64,000 nucleotides of DNA. It comes from Mimachlamys varia (taxonomy: Eukaryota; Mollusca; Bivalvia; Pectinida; Pectinidae). The stretch's first letter is position 1. Each line of letters starts with the position of its first letter. Both the position numbers and the translations under genes were made by a program. Shown here piece by piece: positions 25,715-40,600 of this stretch. The notes under the pieces were generated by a model, which was not told the origin of the DNA, ran no database searches, and worked only from the letters and a program-made list of their open reading frames with translations. Location of the stretch: NCBI GenBank assembly GCA_947623455.1, contig OX392529.1, positions 1,054,001 to 1,118,000 on the forward strand, written 5' to 3'.

Positions 25715-27710
25715 TCACTGTCAGAGATTACCCTAGTTATCTTATACATGTACTGTATCCCTATCACTGTCAGAGATTACCTAGTTATCTTATACATGTA
25801 CTGTATCCCTATCACTGTCAGAGATTACACTAGTTATCTTATACATGTACTGTATACCTATCACTGTCAGAGATTATACCAGTTATCTTATACATGTACT
25901 GTATACCTATCACTGTCAGAGATTACACTAGTTATCTTATACATGTACTGTATCCCTATCACTGTCAGAGATTACCTAGTTATCTTATACATGTACTGTA
26001 TCCCTATCACTGTCAGAGATTACCTAGTTATCTTATACATGTACTTTATCCCTATCACTGTCAGAGATTACCCTAGTTATCTTATACATGTACTGTATCC
26101 CTATCACTGTCAGAGATTACCCTAGTTATCTTATACATGTACTGTATCCCTATCACTGTCAGAGATTACCCTAGTTATCTTATACATGTACTGTATCCCT
26201 ATCACTGTCAGATATTACCCTAGTTATCTTATACATGTACTGTATCCCTATCACTGTCAGAGATTACCCTAGTTATCTTATACATGTACTGTATCCCTAT
26301 CACTGTCAGATATTACCTAACTATCTTATACATGTACTGTATCCCTATCACTGTCAGAGATTACCCTAGTTATCTTATACATGTACTGTATCCCTATCAC
26401 TGTCAGAGATTACCCTAGTTATCTTATACATGTACTGTATCCCTATCACTGTCAGAGATTACACTAGTTATCTTATACATGTACTGTATCCCTATCACTG
26501 TCAGAGATTACCTAGTTATCGTATACATGTACTGTATCCCTATCACTGTCAGAGATTACCCTAGTTATCTTATACATGTACTGTATCCCTATCACTGTCA
26601 GAGATTACCCTAGTTATCTTATACATGTACTGTATCCCTATCACTGTCAGAGATTACACTAGCTATCGTATACATGTACTGTATCCCTATCACTGTCAGA
26701 GATTACCTTAGTTATCTTATACATGTACTGTATCCCTATCACTGTCAGAGATTATACCAGTTATCTTATACATGTACTGTATCCCTATCACTGTCAGATA
26801 TTACAACAGTTATCTTATACATGTACTGTATCCCTATCACTGTCACAGATTAAACTAGTTGCCATATACATGTACTGTATCCCTATCACTGTCAGAGATT
26901 ACCTAGTTATCTTATACATGTACTGTATCCCTATCACTGTCAGAGATTACCTAGTTATCTTATACATGTACTGTATCCCTATCACTGTCAGAGATTACCC
27001 TAGTTATCTTATACATGTACTGTATCCCTATCACTGTCAGAGATTACACTAGTTATCGTATACATGTACTGTATCCCTATCACTGTCAGAGATTACCTAG
27101 TTATCTTATACATGTACTGTATCCCTACCACTGTCAGAGATTACCCTAGTTATCTTATACATGTACTGTATCCCTATCACTGTCAGAGATAACCCTAGTT
27201 ATCTTAAACATGTACTTTATCCCTATCACTGTCAGAGATTACACCAGTTATCTTATACATGTACTGTATCCCTATCACTGTCAGAAATTACCCTAGTTAT
27301 CTTATACATGTACTGTATTTCTATCACTGTCAGAGATTACACTAGTTATCTTATACATGTACTGTATCCCTATCACTGTCAGATATTACCCTAGTTATCT
27401 TATACATGTACTGTATCCCTATCACTGTCAGAGATTACACTAGTTATCTTATACATGTACTGTATCCCTATCACTGTCAGAGATTACACTAGTTATCTTA
27501 TACATGTACTGTATACCTATCACTGTCAGAGATTACCCTAGTTATCTTATACATGTACTGTATCCCTATCACTGTCAGAGATTACACTAGTTATCTTATA
27601 CATCTACTGTATCCCTATCACTGTCAGAGATTACACTAGTTATCTTATACATGTACTTTATCCCTATCACTGTCAGAGATTACACTAGTTATCTGATACA
27701 TGTACTTTTG
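25715..27710. repeat. 48-bp minisatellite array, right block
   Basis: About 41 more copies of the unit described at 23105. Variants alternate between GATTACCTAG, GATTACCCTAG and GATTACACTAG, so unit length varies from 48 to 49 or 50 bp. Open frames in it (for example 25682-26125) are artefacts. Confidence 0.95.
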
Positions 27711-28589
27711 CCTTTTTGTCAATTTAGAGACGTTGTGAACACTCCGTATTTCGTTTGACACAAGTTTCCTCCTATCAAATAGATAGAATTGGTGATTTGC
27801 ATAATATGACAGCTTCCTAAATCGAAAGGTATATGTGGAATTAAACGCGGTGTTTTCCCGAAGAAAAGTTCTCGAATGATATGTGACAGATCCGATAATT
27901 CTGAGCCTTCGCGTCGTTAAGCTAACCATCATTTGAACAGATGGGTAGTTCTTCCTAAGCTAGTTTTTAAACTGTGTTTTGATTGGTCAAATCAGATTTG
28001 ATATATTTCACTAGTGAATTATTATCTATATTTCACTGGGAAAAATGCAATAAATGATATTATTTGATAGTTTTGATCATTTTTTCGTCTAGTCAGATAA
28101 ATGAAACCTCCAATGCGAGATATTTCCCTTATTCACCATTTCTAATGGAAGAGGGAGTGCATGAAATGCGACTAAAACTGCTTTGCATATTTTGCCTTTC
28201 CTTTTTAATGTATCGAAATAGCCTCAAAAGTATTTATTTGATCCAGGCACACCTGTTATGGTCATTACACACACCATACAGTAACTAGGATGTCATTTGA
28301 CCACAGGATATAGATTTTGAGTTTGAGTGAATTTGGACTAAAATGAGGGAGATTCGTAAATTTTGGTCAAAATGCGAGAGTCCCCCTCCTAATGAGGAAG
28401 AGTTAACAGGTATGTATTGGTAAGATAACGCTGTTCTGTCATTGTTAGATATTCTCCACCATTGTTGTTCAGTTAATACAGGTATGTATTGGTAACATAA
28501 CGCTGTTCTGTCATTGTTAGATATTCTCCACCATTGTTGTTCAGTTAATACTTTGAAAAAGGTAATTGAGCTTTACATTTTTTCAACTA
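27711..28589. other. Unassigned single-copy stretch with a 72-bp tandem duplication
   Basis: Positions 28409-28480 and 28481-28552 are near-identical 72-bp copies (start GGTATGTATTGGTAA). The remainder has a 95-codon minus-strand frame (27932-27645) without a recognised domain. I call no gene. Confidence 0.5.
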
Positions 28590-30715
28590 TATCCTATACA
28601 GTTCTACATCCTACACACCCTTCAAGCCTGAGGATTATATCCTATACAGTTCTACATCCTACACACCCTTCAAGCCTGAGGATTATATCCTATACAGTTC
28701 TACATCCTACACACCCTTCAAGCCTGAGGATTATATCCTATACAGTTCTACATCCTACACACCCTTCAAGCCTGAGGATTATATCCTATACAGTATGTGT
28801 TCTACATCATACACACCCTTCAAGCCTGAGGATTATATCCTATACAGTATGCGTTCTACATCCTACACACCCTTCAAGCCTGAGGATTATATCCTATACA
28901 GTATGTGTTCTACATCCTACACACCCTTCAAGCCTGAGGATTATATCCTATACAGTATGTGTTCTACATCCTACACACCCTTCAAGCCTGAGGATTATAT
29001 CCTATACAGTATGCGTTCTACATCATACACACCCTTCAAGCATGAGGATTATATCCTATACAGTATGCGTTCTACATCCTACACACCCTTCAAGCCTGAG
29101 GATTATATCCTATACAGTATGTGTTCTACATCATACACACCCTTCAAGCCTGAGGATTATATCCTATACAGTATGTGTTCTACATCCTACACACCCTTCA
29201 AGCCTGAGGATTATATCCTATACAGTATGCGTTCTACATCCTACACAACCTTCAAGCCTGAGGATTATATCCTATACAGTATGTCTTCTACGTCCTACAC
29301 ACCCTTCAAGCCTGAGGATTATATCCTATACAGTATGTGTTCTACATCCTACACACCCTTCAAGCCTGAGGATTATATCCTATACAGTATGTGTTCTACA
29401 TCATACACACCCTTCAAGCCTGAGGATTATATCCTATACAGTATGCGTTCTACATCCTACACACCCTTCAAGCCTGAGGATTATATCCTATACAGTATGC
29501 GTTCTACATCATACACACCCTTCAAGCCTGAGGATTATATCCTATACAGTATGCGTTCTACATCATACACACCCTTCAAGCCTGAGGATTATATCCTATA
29601 CAGTATGCGTTCTACATCATACACACCCTTCAAGCCTGAGGATTATATCCTATACAGTATGCGTTCTACATCATACACACCCTTCACATCTGAGGATTAT
29701 ATCCTATACAGTATGCGTTCTACATCCTACACACCCTTCAAGCCTGAGGATTATATCCTATACAGTTCTACATCATACACACCCTTCAAGCCTGAGGATT
29801 ATATCCTATACAGTATGTGTTCTACATCATACACACCCTTCAAGCCTGAGGATTATATCCTATACAGTATGCGTTCTACATCATACACACCCTTCAAGCC
29901 TGAGGATTATATCCTATACAGTATGTGTTCTACATCCTACACACCCTTCAAGCCTGAGGATTATATCCTATACAGTATGCGTTCTACATCATACACACCC
30001 TTCAAGCCTGAGGATTATATCCTATACAGTATGTGTTCTACATCATACACACCCTTCAAGCCTGAGGATTATATCCTATACAGTATGCGTTCTACATCAT
30101 ACACACCCTTCAAGCCTGAGGATTATATCCTATACAGTATGCGTTCTACATCATACACACCCTTCAAGCCTGAGGATTATATCCTATACAGTATGTGTTC
30201 TACATCATACACACCCTTCAAGCCTGAGGATTATATCCTATACAGTATGTGTTCTACATCCTACACACCCTTCAAGCCTGAGGATTATATCCTATACAGT
30301 ATGTGTTCTACATCATACACATCCTTCAAGCCTGAGGATTATATCCTATACAGTATGCGTTCTACATCATACACACCCTTCAAGCCTGAGGATTATATCC
30401 TATACAGTATGCGTTCTACATCATACACACCCTTCAAGCATGAGGATTATATCCTATACAGTATGCGTTCTACATCATACACACCCTTCAAGCCTGAGGA
30501 TTATATCCTATACAGTATGCGTTCTACATCATACACACCCTTCAAGCCTGAGGATTATATCCTATACAGTATGCGTTCTACATCATACACACCCTTCAAG
30601 CATGAGGATTATATCCTATACAGTATGCGTTCTACATCCTACACACCCTTCAAGCCTGAGGATTATATCCTATACAGTATGCGTTCTACATCATACACAC
30701 CCTTCACATCTGTTC
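28590..30715. repeat. 54-bp minisatellite array, about 39 copies
   Basis: The unit is TTCAAGCCTGAGGATTATAT then CCTATACAGTATGCGTTCTA then CATCATACACACCC (54 bp). The first four units lack ATGCGT and are 48 bp. Very low divergence. Both lengths are multiples of three, so two overlapping plus-strand frames stay open (743 and 663 codons). Being open in two frames at once shows they reflect period, not protein selection. Confidence 0.96.
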
Positions 30716-30769
30716 CTATCAATGTACATAATTTCTATACATTAACGAGTACACGTGAATCCGGGTTTT

Positions 30770-31345
30770 TATTTTGTATTACATAAACGACTATACACAG
30801 AGCTGGAAACTACTTCAAACAGACCTTTTTGTTTTATTTTGTATAACATAAACGACTATACACAGAGCTGGAAACTCCTTCAAACAGACCCTTTTGTTTT
30901 ATTTTGTATTACATAAACGACTATACACAGAGCTGGAAACTCCTTCAAACAGACCTTTTTGTTTTATTTTGTATAACATAAACGACTATACACAGAGCTG
31001 GAAACTCCTTCAAACAGACCTTTTTGTTTTATTTTGTATTACATAAACGACTATACACAGAACTGGAAACTCCTTCAAACAGATCTTTTTGTTTTATTTT
31101 GTATTACATAAACGACTATACACAGAGCTGGAAACTCCTTCAAACAGACCTTTTTGTTTTATTTTGTATTACATAAACGACTATACACAGAGCTGGAAAC
31201 TACTTCAAACAGACCTTTTTCTTTTATTTTGTATTACATAAACGACTATACACAGAGCTGAAAACTCCTCCAAACAGACCTTTTATTTTGTAATATATAA
31301 ACGACTACACACAGAGCTGGAAAGTCCTTCAAACAAACTTTTTTG
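30770..31345. repeat. 65-bp minisatellite downstream of gene B, carrying repeated AATAAA
   Basis: The unit is about 65 bp (GTATTACATAAACGACTATA, CACAGAGCTGGAAACTCCTT, CAAACAGACC, TTTTTGTTTTATTTT); about nine copies. On the minus strand, which is the sense strand of gene B, most units contain AATAAA. The array begins about 90 nt after the gene B stop codon, so it probably lies in or next to the 3' UTR. Confidence 0.9.
31282..31287 (-). promoter_or_regulatory. Nearest polyadenylation signal of gene B
   Basis: AATAAA on the minus strand, 146 nt after the gene B stop codon, in the first 65-bp repeat unit. Gene A has the same stop-to-signal distance (148 nt). Confidence 0.5.
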
Positions 31346-31432
31346 CCTGCCTATGTCATTTCAAAGAGAACGTAACTGTATATTATCGTAAGCATTTATA
31401 TTGTATTTCCTTTGTCAGACACGATGTGATCA

Positions 31433-31604
31433 TTATGACCATGTGCCGTACGGATAGCGGGAACGTTGTGGCTGGTTTCTTATTGGTCTTCCGGTCTCAC
31501 AGCCGATTGTATTATCACATGTCTTCACAGATACTGGCTCACACCCATCTCCAATGACGTCACACCCGGGGAATGTTTGTATGACACCCGCCCGATATCC
31601 AATC
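31433..31604 (-). CDS. Gene B exon 3
   Basis: Acceptor CTTCATCCTCAG ends at 31605; the first G completes the split Gly codon. Fifty-six residues follow, with Cys at AGVIQTFPGC, VIGDGC, VKTC and TIGC, then a basic end (RNQPQRSRYPYG) and stop TAA. It aligns with gene A exon 3 over the first 44 residues. Confidence 0.87.
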
Positions 31605-34600
31605 CTGAGGATGAAGAATACAAGCAGGTTTTTACTTTTTGCAACATGGCCTCCTATTAACTCAATGCTAGTACACGGTATGGATTGTATCCACAAGAAT
31701 ATAGATGCAGTGCTTTGTCCGTCAATACAACAATCTTGTATTACATGTCGGCCGATAACTACTGCCAGATAACGCAGTGCTTTGTCCGCCAGTACAAAAC
31801 TCTTGTATTACATATCGACCGATAACTACTGCCAGATAAAGCAGTGTTTTGTCCGTCAATACAAGGATCTTGTATTACATATCGGCCGATAACTACTGCC
31901 AGATAAAGCAGTGCTTTGTCCGTCAATACAAGGCTCTTGTATTACATGACAGCCGATAACTACTATCAGATAAAGCAGTGCTTTGTCCGTCTATACAAGG
32001 ATCTTGTATTACATGTCAGCCGATAACTACTGCCAGATAAAGCAGTGCTTTGTCCGCCAATACAAAACTCTTGTATTACATATCGACCGATAACTACTGC
32101 CAGATAAAGCAGTGCTTTGTCCGCCAATACAAAACTCTTGTATTACATATCGGCCGATAACTACTGACAGATAAAGCAGTGCTTTGTCCGCCAATACAAA
32201 GCTCTTGTATTACATATCGGCCGATAACTACTGCCAGATAAAGCAGTGCTTTGTCGGCCAATACAAAGCTCTTGTATTACATATCGACCGATAACTACTG
32301 CCAGATAACGCAGTGCTTTGTCCGCCAATACAAATGTCTTGTATTACATATCGACCGATAACTACTGCCAGATAAAGCAGTGCTTTGTCCGCCAATACAA
32401 AACTCTTGTATTACATATCGACCGATAACTACTGCCAGATAAAGCAGTGCTTTGTCCGCCAATACAAAGGTCTTGTATTACATATCGACCGATAACTACT
32501 GCCAGATAAAGCAGTGCTTTGTCCGTCAATACAAGGCTCTTGTATTACATATCGGCCGATAACTACTGCCAGATAACGCAGTGCTCTGTCCGTCAATACA
32601 AAACTCTTGTATTACATATCGGCCGATAACTACTGCCAGATAAAGCAGTGCTTTGTCGGTCAATACATGGCTCTTGTATTACATATCGGCCGATAACTAC
32701 TGCCAGATAAAGCAGTGCTTTGTCCGCCAGTACAAAACTCTTGTATTACATATCGACCGATAACTACTGCCAGATAAAGCAGTGCTTTGTCCGCCAATAC
32801 AAAATTCTTGTATTACATATCGACCGATAACTACTGCCAGATAAAGCAGTGCTTTGTCCGCCAATACAAAACTCTTGTATTACTTATCGACCGATAACTA
32901 CTGCCAGATAAAGCAGTGCTTTGTCCGTCAATACATACCTCTTGTATTACATATCGGCCGATAACTACTGCCAGATAAAGCAGTGCTTTGTCCGTCAATA
33001 CATAGCTCTTGTATTACATATCGGCCGATAACTACTGCCAGATAAAGCAGTGCTTTGTCCGCCAATACAAAACTCTTGTATTACATATCGACCGATATCT
33101 ACTGCCAGATAACGCAGTGCTCTGTCCGTCAATACAAGGCTCTTGTATTACATATCGGCCGATAACTACTGCCAGATAAAGCAGTGCTTTGTCCGTCAAT
33201 ACAAGGCTCTTGTATTACATATCGACCGATAACTACTGCCAGATAAAGCAGTGCTTTGTCGGCCAATACAAATGTATTGTATTACATATCGGTCGGTAAC
33301 TACTGCCAGACAAAGCAGTGCTTTGTCCGTCAATACAAAGGTCTTGTATTACATATCGACCGATAACTACTGCCAGATAAAGCAGTGCTTTGTCCGCCAA
33401 TACAAAACTCTTGTATTACATATCGACCGATATCTACTGCCAGATAACGCAGTGCTCTGTCCGTCAATATAAGGCTCTTGTATTACATATCGACCGATAA
33501 CTACTGCCAGATAAAGCAGTGCTTTGTCCGTCAATACAAGGCTCTTGTATTACATATCGGCCGATAACTACTGCCAGAGAAAGCAGTGCTTTGTCGGCCA
33601 ATACAAATGTATTGTATTACATATCGGTCGGTAACTACTGCCAGACAAAGCAGTGCTTTGTCCGTCAATACAAGGCTCTTGTATTACATATCGGCCGATA
33701 ACTACTGCCAGAGAAAGCAGTGCTTTGTCGGCCAATACAAATGTATTGTATTACATATCGGCCGGTAACTACTGCCAGACAAAGCAGTGCTTTGTCCGTC
33801 AATACGATCGATGCACGTGAAATTATCCAGACTACTTGTACATGTATTCCTTCTTTGTCTGGTGTATTTATAGAGGTAACACAACGAGCGGCTGTTGGAT
33901 ATGGAATTTATTTCACTCTCGTTAATTATTTTTTACAAAAAACACGAGCTTTAGCGAGTGTCTTTTGTAACTTTAAAAAAAATGATTAACGAGAGTGAAA
34001 TAAATTCCATATCGAATAATCACGAGTCGTATGACTTGTTTCTACCACAATATCAAGTCAGCAGTGTCAACACCCCCCGACGTCAACAATCGTAATTTCC
34101 AGTCAAAGTTCAACTTCTCAACCAATCAAAAGTCCGGAAGGTCATATACCATTAGTGGTATTTAGTACATCACATGATGATACCTAGGAAAACTATTGAA
34201 AAGACTACCATGCTCTTTTTAGTATAGTTATCTGCCTCTCTTAACAACGGGAACTATACCTGGCAGTGGGCACTATACCTTTTTTTGGCCCGTGGGGAAA
34301 GAAGCGTGGCGTCAAAAGTGGGGTGACGTCGTAGGGGGCGCTGTAATATAAAGGGCTACTCACCCCCAGCATATAGGCCTAACCGTGAAAAAATATAGGC
34401 CTAACCGTGACAAAATATAGGCCTAACAGTGACAAAATATAGGCCTAACCGTGACAAAATATAGGCCTAACCGTGAAAAATATAGGCCTAACCGTGCAAA
34501 AATATTGGCCTAACCGTGAAAAATATAGGCCTAACCGTGATAAATTATAGGCCTAACCGTGACAAAATATAGGCCTAACCGTGACAAAATATAGGCCTAA

Positions 34601-37600
34601 CAGTGACAAAATTGCAACAGAATTTATTTTTATATTTTTTGAATAGTGGGTACCTATACTTTAACAAAAAAAATCTCTGAAAATCCGAATGGGAGAAAGT
34701 GGTTTTTGGCCTTCTTAAGGACCAGGAAAGTTAAGAAAATCACAAGCTTAGCCATATTTGAAGTGTAATATATCTACCCCATTTGTAACACTAGACATAT
34801 GGATTTAACAGTATGACAAGACCAACCAAACTACAGTACAATTGTGTTAAAAAATACATATACGGTCTAATTGAGTTCAGTGGAATTTTGACCTGCCAAT
34901 ATGGGTACGTAATATTCATTTTTAACACGACAATAATGGCTTCGTGTGTCATTTTTAGTAAAAGAAATACTAAATAGCAAGATAAATACCCATCCAAGCT
35001 TAGTTTAATTGCATTGTATTAGGTAATCTGTAATTCATAATTTTATATCAGAGATTTCGTTTTCACTTAAAAAGATTAAATAATGAACCTTCAAAGTTGA
35101 CCGGTAGCGCTAATTTGGGGCTATTCGGAGGTCCAAATTGAACAACTTCTCAATGTATGTAACTCGTATTAACATCAAAAGACTATGCTTAAAACTCACC
35201 AAATTGTTTTCTATGCATATTTTTAGGTGACTCTTCTAGAAATAGTGAACCAATTCAGAATGATCAAATCCTCATTTCGTGCAATTTTGACTGAGCTGCT
35301 GAAAATGCAGTCCATGATTTTGAACAACGAAAATTAGTGTTTATTTTTTATGTTAGGTACAATTGCCAACACTTTTGGTTGGAATTACTACCATAACATG
35401 CCCCTTTTGACTAAATAGAATTTCGATTGAAATAGATTGAAACAAATCAGATTTTTTTCTGATACAACTGTGAAGTAGTATGAATGTTAAACTACAAATA
35501 CAGTTTAGTATTTACATACATTTAATTCGGCTTTACTGGCAAAGTCATTTGTTAATTGAAAAACAAATGCGGAAAAAATCCATCTTTTGTTGATCAGAAT
35601 TGAGGACATTTTTCAAGGATTGAGCAAAATATGCATGGGGTGGAGTTTTCACCATCAAAACTTAGCCACATTTGTAAACTAATCATACCAACATTAGTTT
35701 TAGCAGTAAGTGGTGCTCATACATGAATAGATATAAGATGCCTTAATTCATTTGATTGCCCTTATTCAAATGATATGCTTCAGAAATAGGTAAATCGTTC
35801 GATTAAGACATTAAATATCATCAATTTAGCATAATTTGCAAGATTTAATGATTGATATTTTTTTTCGTATGCAATGTTCAATTGGTCTTTGAGTTGATTA
35901 AATTGAAAGTCATATTTTAAGAAATTAAATAAAGCCTGACATTGATACTGATGTTAATTAATATTATTCTCTACATTCGAAAAGAAAAGAAAAGCCAAAA
36001 TAGTCTTGTCGAAAATGCTTTTCGGCCATATTGACAGTTCTTTTTTTTCTTCAATACAATACCTTAGTTGGAAAATGTTTGCTTTCTATATTAGATGGTT
36101 TTTAAATACTGTTAAATCCATATGTCCAGTGTTACAATTGAGGTAGATATTAGACCTTAAATATGGTTATACATGTGATTTTTTTAAATTTTCCTTATCA
36201 TTTAGACGGCCAAAAAAACCTTTTCCCATCATTTTGATTTGTTGGGACTTTTTTTGTTATGATGCTTATCAACTAACAAATGAAAGAATAAATTATGTTG
36301 CAATTAGATCGAGGTTAAATCATAAATTGACAGGACTAATCAGACCGGACTATGTACAACTACAGATATGTTTACTATATGGACAACTTACTACATGTAC
36401 TAAGCTATACGATAAACGTGATGATTTCAATTCTCCGATCGTGAACTTTCCATTTCTTGATAGTAAAATCCCTGCTTCTCAAACCTGCTGTTTACATGTT
36501 GCAGTTGATTAGATATTCTAGGGCTTGCTCTAACTATCGGGATTTTTGTGATCGATGTCGACTGCTGACAAACAAACTAACAACACCAGGATTCGCGAGA
36601 TGCAGGTTGATCAGAACTATGGGCAAGTTTTATGGTTGCCATCTTTGTCTCATTGAGAAATATTCAGTATCTTCAAGTGATATGAATATGGACGTTTTTG
36701 AGTATGCTCATTAGTGTGTTTACTTGCTGTGATTGACAATGATACTCGGTTCTCATTTTGAGAACTTGATGTTTACATGGATGTGACAAAGATTTACATG
36801 GCGGGTGTCGATGAAACACAAGACGCTTACTCATCCGGAACATCGTATTCTCTTGTACTTTTACAAGAGTCTCCATGTAAATCTTTCCTTTGTTCATATT
36901 TTGCCCCTGGTTTAATTGATTTTGAGTTTGGATTATGATTTTGTTAACGCCTCGGTATTCTCTTCTTTATTTATACAGGGCTACTCATCCACAGCAGCTC
37001 AGACCGGACTCTGTACAACTATATATACTATATACAGGGCTACTTACCCACAGCAGCTCAGACCGGACTCTGTACAACTACATATACTATATACAGGGCT
37101 ACTTACCCACAGCAGCTCAGACCGAACTCTGTACAACTACATATACTATATACAGGGCTACTTACCCACAGCAGCTCAGACCGGACTCTGTACAACTATA
37201 TATACTATATACAGGGCTACTCATCCACAGCAGCTCAGACCGAACTCTGTACAACTACATATACTATGTACAGGGCTACTTACTCACAGCAGCTCACACC
37301 GGACTCTGTTCAACTACGATATACAGGGCTAATTACCCACAGCAGCTCAGACCGGACTCTGTACAACTATATATACTATATACAGGGCTACTTACCCACA
37401 GCAGCTCAGACCGAACTTTGTACAACTACTATATACAGGGCTAATTACCCATAGCAGCTCAGACCGGACTCTGTACAACTACATATACTATATACAGGGC
37501 TACTTACCCACAGCAGCTCAGACCGGACTCTGTACAACTACAAATATGTATATACAGGGCTACTTACCCACAGCAGCTCAGACCGAACTCTGTACAACTA

Positions 37601-40600
37601 CGATATACAGGGCTAATTACCCACAGCAGCTCAGACCGGACTCTGTACAACTACATATACTATATACAGGGCTACTTACCCACAGCAGCTCAGACCGGAC
37701 TCTGTACAACTACGATATACAGGGCTACTTACCCACAGCAGCTCAGACCGGACTCTGTACAACTACACATATTATATACAGGGCTACTTACCCACAGCAG
37801 CTCACACCGGACTCTGTACAACTACACATACTATATACAGGGCTACTTACCCACAGCAACTCACACCGGACTCTGTACAACTACGATATACAGGGCTACT
37901 TACCCACAGCAGCTCAGACCGGACTCTGTACAACTACGATATACTATATACAGGGCTACTTACTCACAGCAGCTCAGACCGGACTCTGTACAACTACATA
38001 TACTATATACAGGGCTACTTACCCACAGCAGCTCAGACTGGACTCTGTACAAATACGATATACAGGGCTATTTACCCACAGCAGCTCACACCGGACTCTG
38101 TACAACTATGATATACAGGGTTACTTACCCACAGCAGCTCAGACCGGACTCTGTACAACTATGATATACAGGGTTACTTATAATTACCCACAGCAGCTCA
38201 GACCGGACTCTGTACAACTACGATATACAGGGCTACTTATCCACAGCAGCTCAGACCGGACTCTGTACAACTACGATATACTATACAGGGCTACTTACCC
38301 ACAGCAGCTCAGACCGGACTCTGTACAACTATATATACTTTATACAGGGCTACTTACCCACAGCAGCTCAGACCGGATTCTGTACAACTACATATACTAT
38401 ATATACAGGGCTATTTACCCACAGCAGCTCAGACCGGACTCTGTACAACTACATATACTATATATACAGGGCTACTTACCCACAGCAGCTCAGACCGGAT
38501 ACTGTACAATTACATATACTATATATACAGGGCTACTTACCCACAACAGCTCACACCGGATTCTGTACAACTATATATACTATATATACAGGGCTACTTA
38601 CCCACAGCAGCGCAGACCAGACTCTGTACAACTACGATATACAGGGCTACTTACTCACAGCAGCTCAGACCGGACTCTGTACAACTACATATACTACATG
38701 TATATACAGGGTTACTTACCCACAGCAGCTCAGACCGGACTCTGTACAATTACAAATATGTATATACAGGGCTACTTACCCACAGCAGCTCAGACCGGAC
38801 TCTGTATAACTACAAATATATATATACAGGGCTACTTTCCCACAGCAACTCAGACCAGACTCTGTACAACTACATATACTATATCCAGGGCTACTTACCC
38901 ACAGCAGCGCAGACCAGACTCTGTACAACTACGATATACAGGGCTACTTACTCACAGCAGCTCAGACCGGACTCTGTACAACTACATATACTACATGTAT
39001 ATACAGGGTTACTTACCCACAGCAGCTCAGACCGGACTCTGTACAATTACAAATATGTATATACAGGGCTACTTACCCACAGCAGCTCAGACCGGACTCT
39101 GTACAACTACAAATATATATATACAGGGCTACTTACCCACAGCAGCTCAGACCGGACTCTGTACAACTACAAATATATATATACAGGGCTACTTACCCAC
39201 AGCAGCTCAGACCGGACTCTGTAAAACTACAAATATATATATACAGGGCTACTTACCCACAGCAGCTCAGACCGGACTCTGTACAACTACAAATATATAT
39301 ATACAGGGCTACTTACCCACAGCAACTCAGACCGAACTCTGTACAACTACGATATACAGGGCTACTTACCCACAGCAGCTAAGACCGGACTCTGTACAAC
39401 TACAAATATGTATATACAGGGCTACTTACCCACAGCAACTCACACCGAACTCTGTACAACTACGATATACAGGGCTACTTACCCACAGCAGCTAAGACTG
39501 GACTCTGTACAACTACGATATACAGGGCTACTTACCCACAGCAGCTCAGACCGGACTCTGTACAACTACGATATACAGGGCTACTTACCCACAGCAGCTC
39601 AGACCGGACTCTGTACAACTACGATATACCGGGCTACTTACCCACAGCAGCTCAGACCAGACTCTGTACAACTACGATATACAGGGCTACTTACCCACAG
39701 CAGCTCAGACCGGACTCTGTACAACTATATATACTATATACAGGGCTACTTACCCACAGCAGCTCAGACCGGACTCTGTACAACTACATATACTATATAC
39801 AGGGCTACTTACCCACAGCAGCTCAGACCGAACTCTGTACAACTACATATACTATATACAGGGCTACTTACCCACAGCAGCTCAGACCGGACTCTGTACA
39901 ACTATATATACTATATACAGGGCTACTCATCCACAGCAGCTCAGACCGAACTCTGTACAACTACATATACTATATACAGGGCTAATTACCCACAGCAGCT
40001 CAGACCGGACTCTGTACAACTATATATACTATATACAGGGCTACTTACCCACAGCAGCTCAGACCGAACTTTGTACAACTACTATATACAGGGCTAATTA
40101 CCCATAGCAGCTCAGACCGGACTCTGTACAACTACATATACTATATACAGGGCTACTTACCCACAGCAGCTCAGACCGGACTCTGTACAACTACAAATAT
40201 GTATATACAGGGCTACTTACCCACAGCAGCTCAGACCGAACTCTGTACAACTACGATATACAGGGCTAATTACCCACAGCAGCTCAGACCGGACTCTGTA
40301 CAACTACATATACTATATACAGGGCTACTTACCCACAGCAGCTCAGACCGGACTCTGTACAACTACGATATACAGGGCTACTTACCCACAGCAGCTCAGA
40401 CCGGACTCTGTACAACTACACATATTATATACAGGGCTACTTACCCACAGCAGCTCACACCGGACTCTGTACAACTACACATACTATATACAGGGCTACT
40501 TACCCACAGCAACTCACACCGGACTCTGTACAACTACGATATACAGGGCTACTTACCCACAGCAGCTCAGACCGGACTCTGTACAACTACGATATACTAT

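Noticed and set aside
27645..27932. 95-codon minus-strand frame at the end of the 48-bp array
   Set aside because: No recognised domain, and its C-terminal part is array sequence.
28514..30786. Open frames of 743 and 663 codons
   Set aside because: Both run over the 54-bp array in overlapping frames at once. The openness follows from a stop-free unit whose length is a multiple of three.
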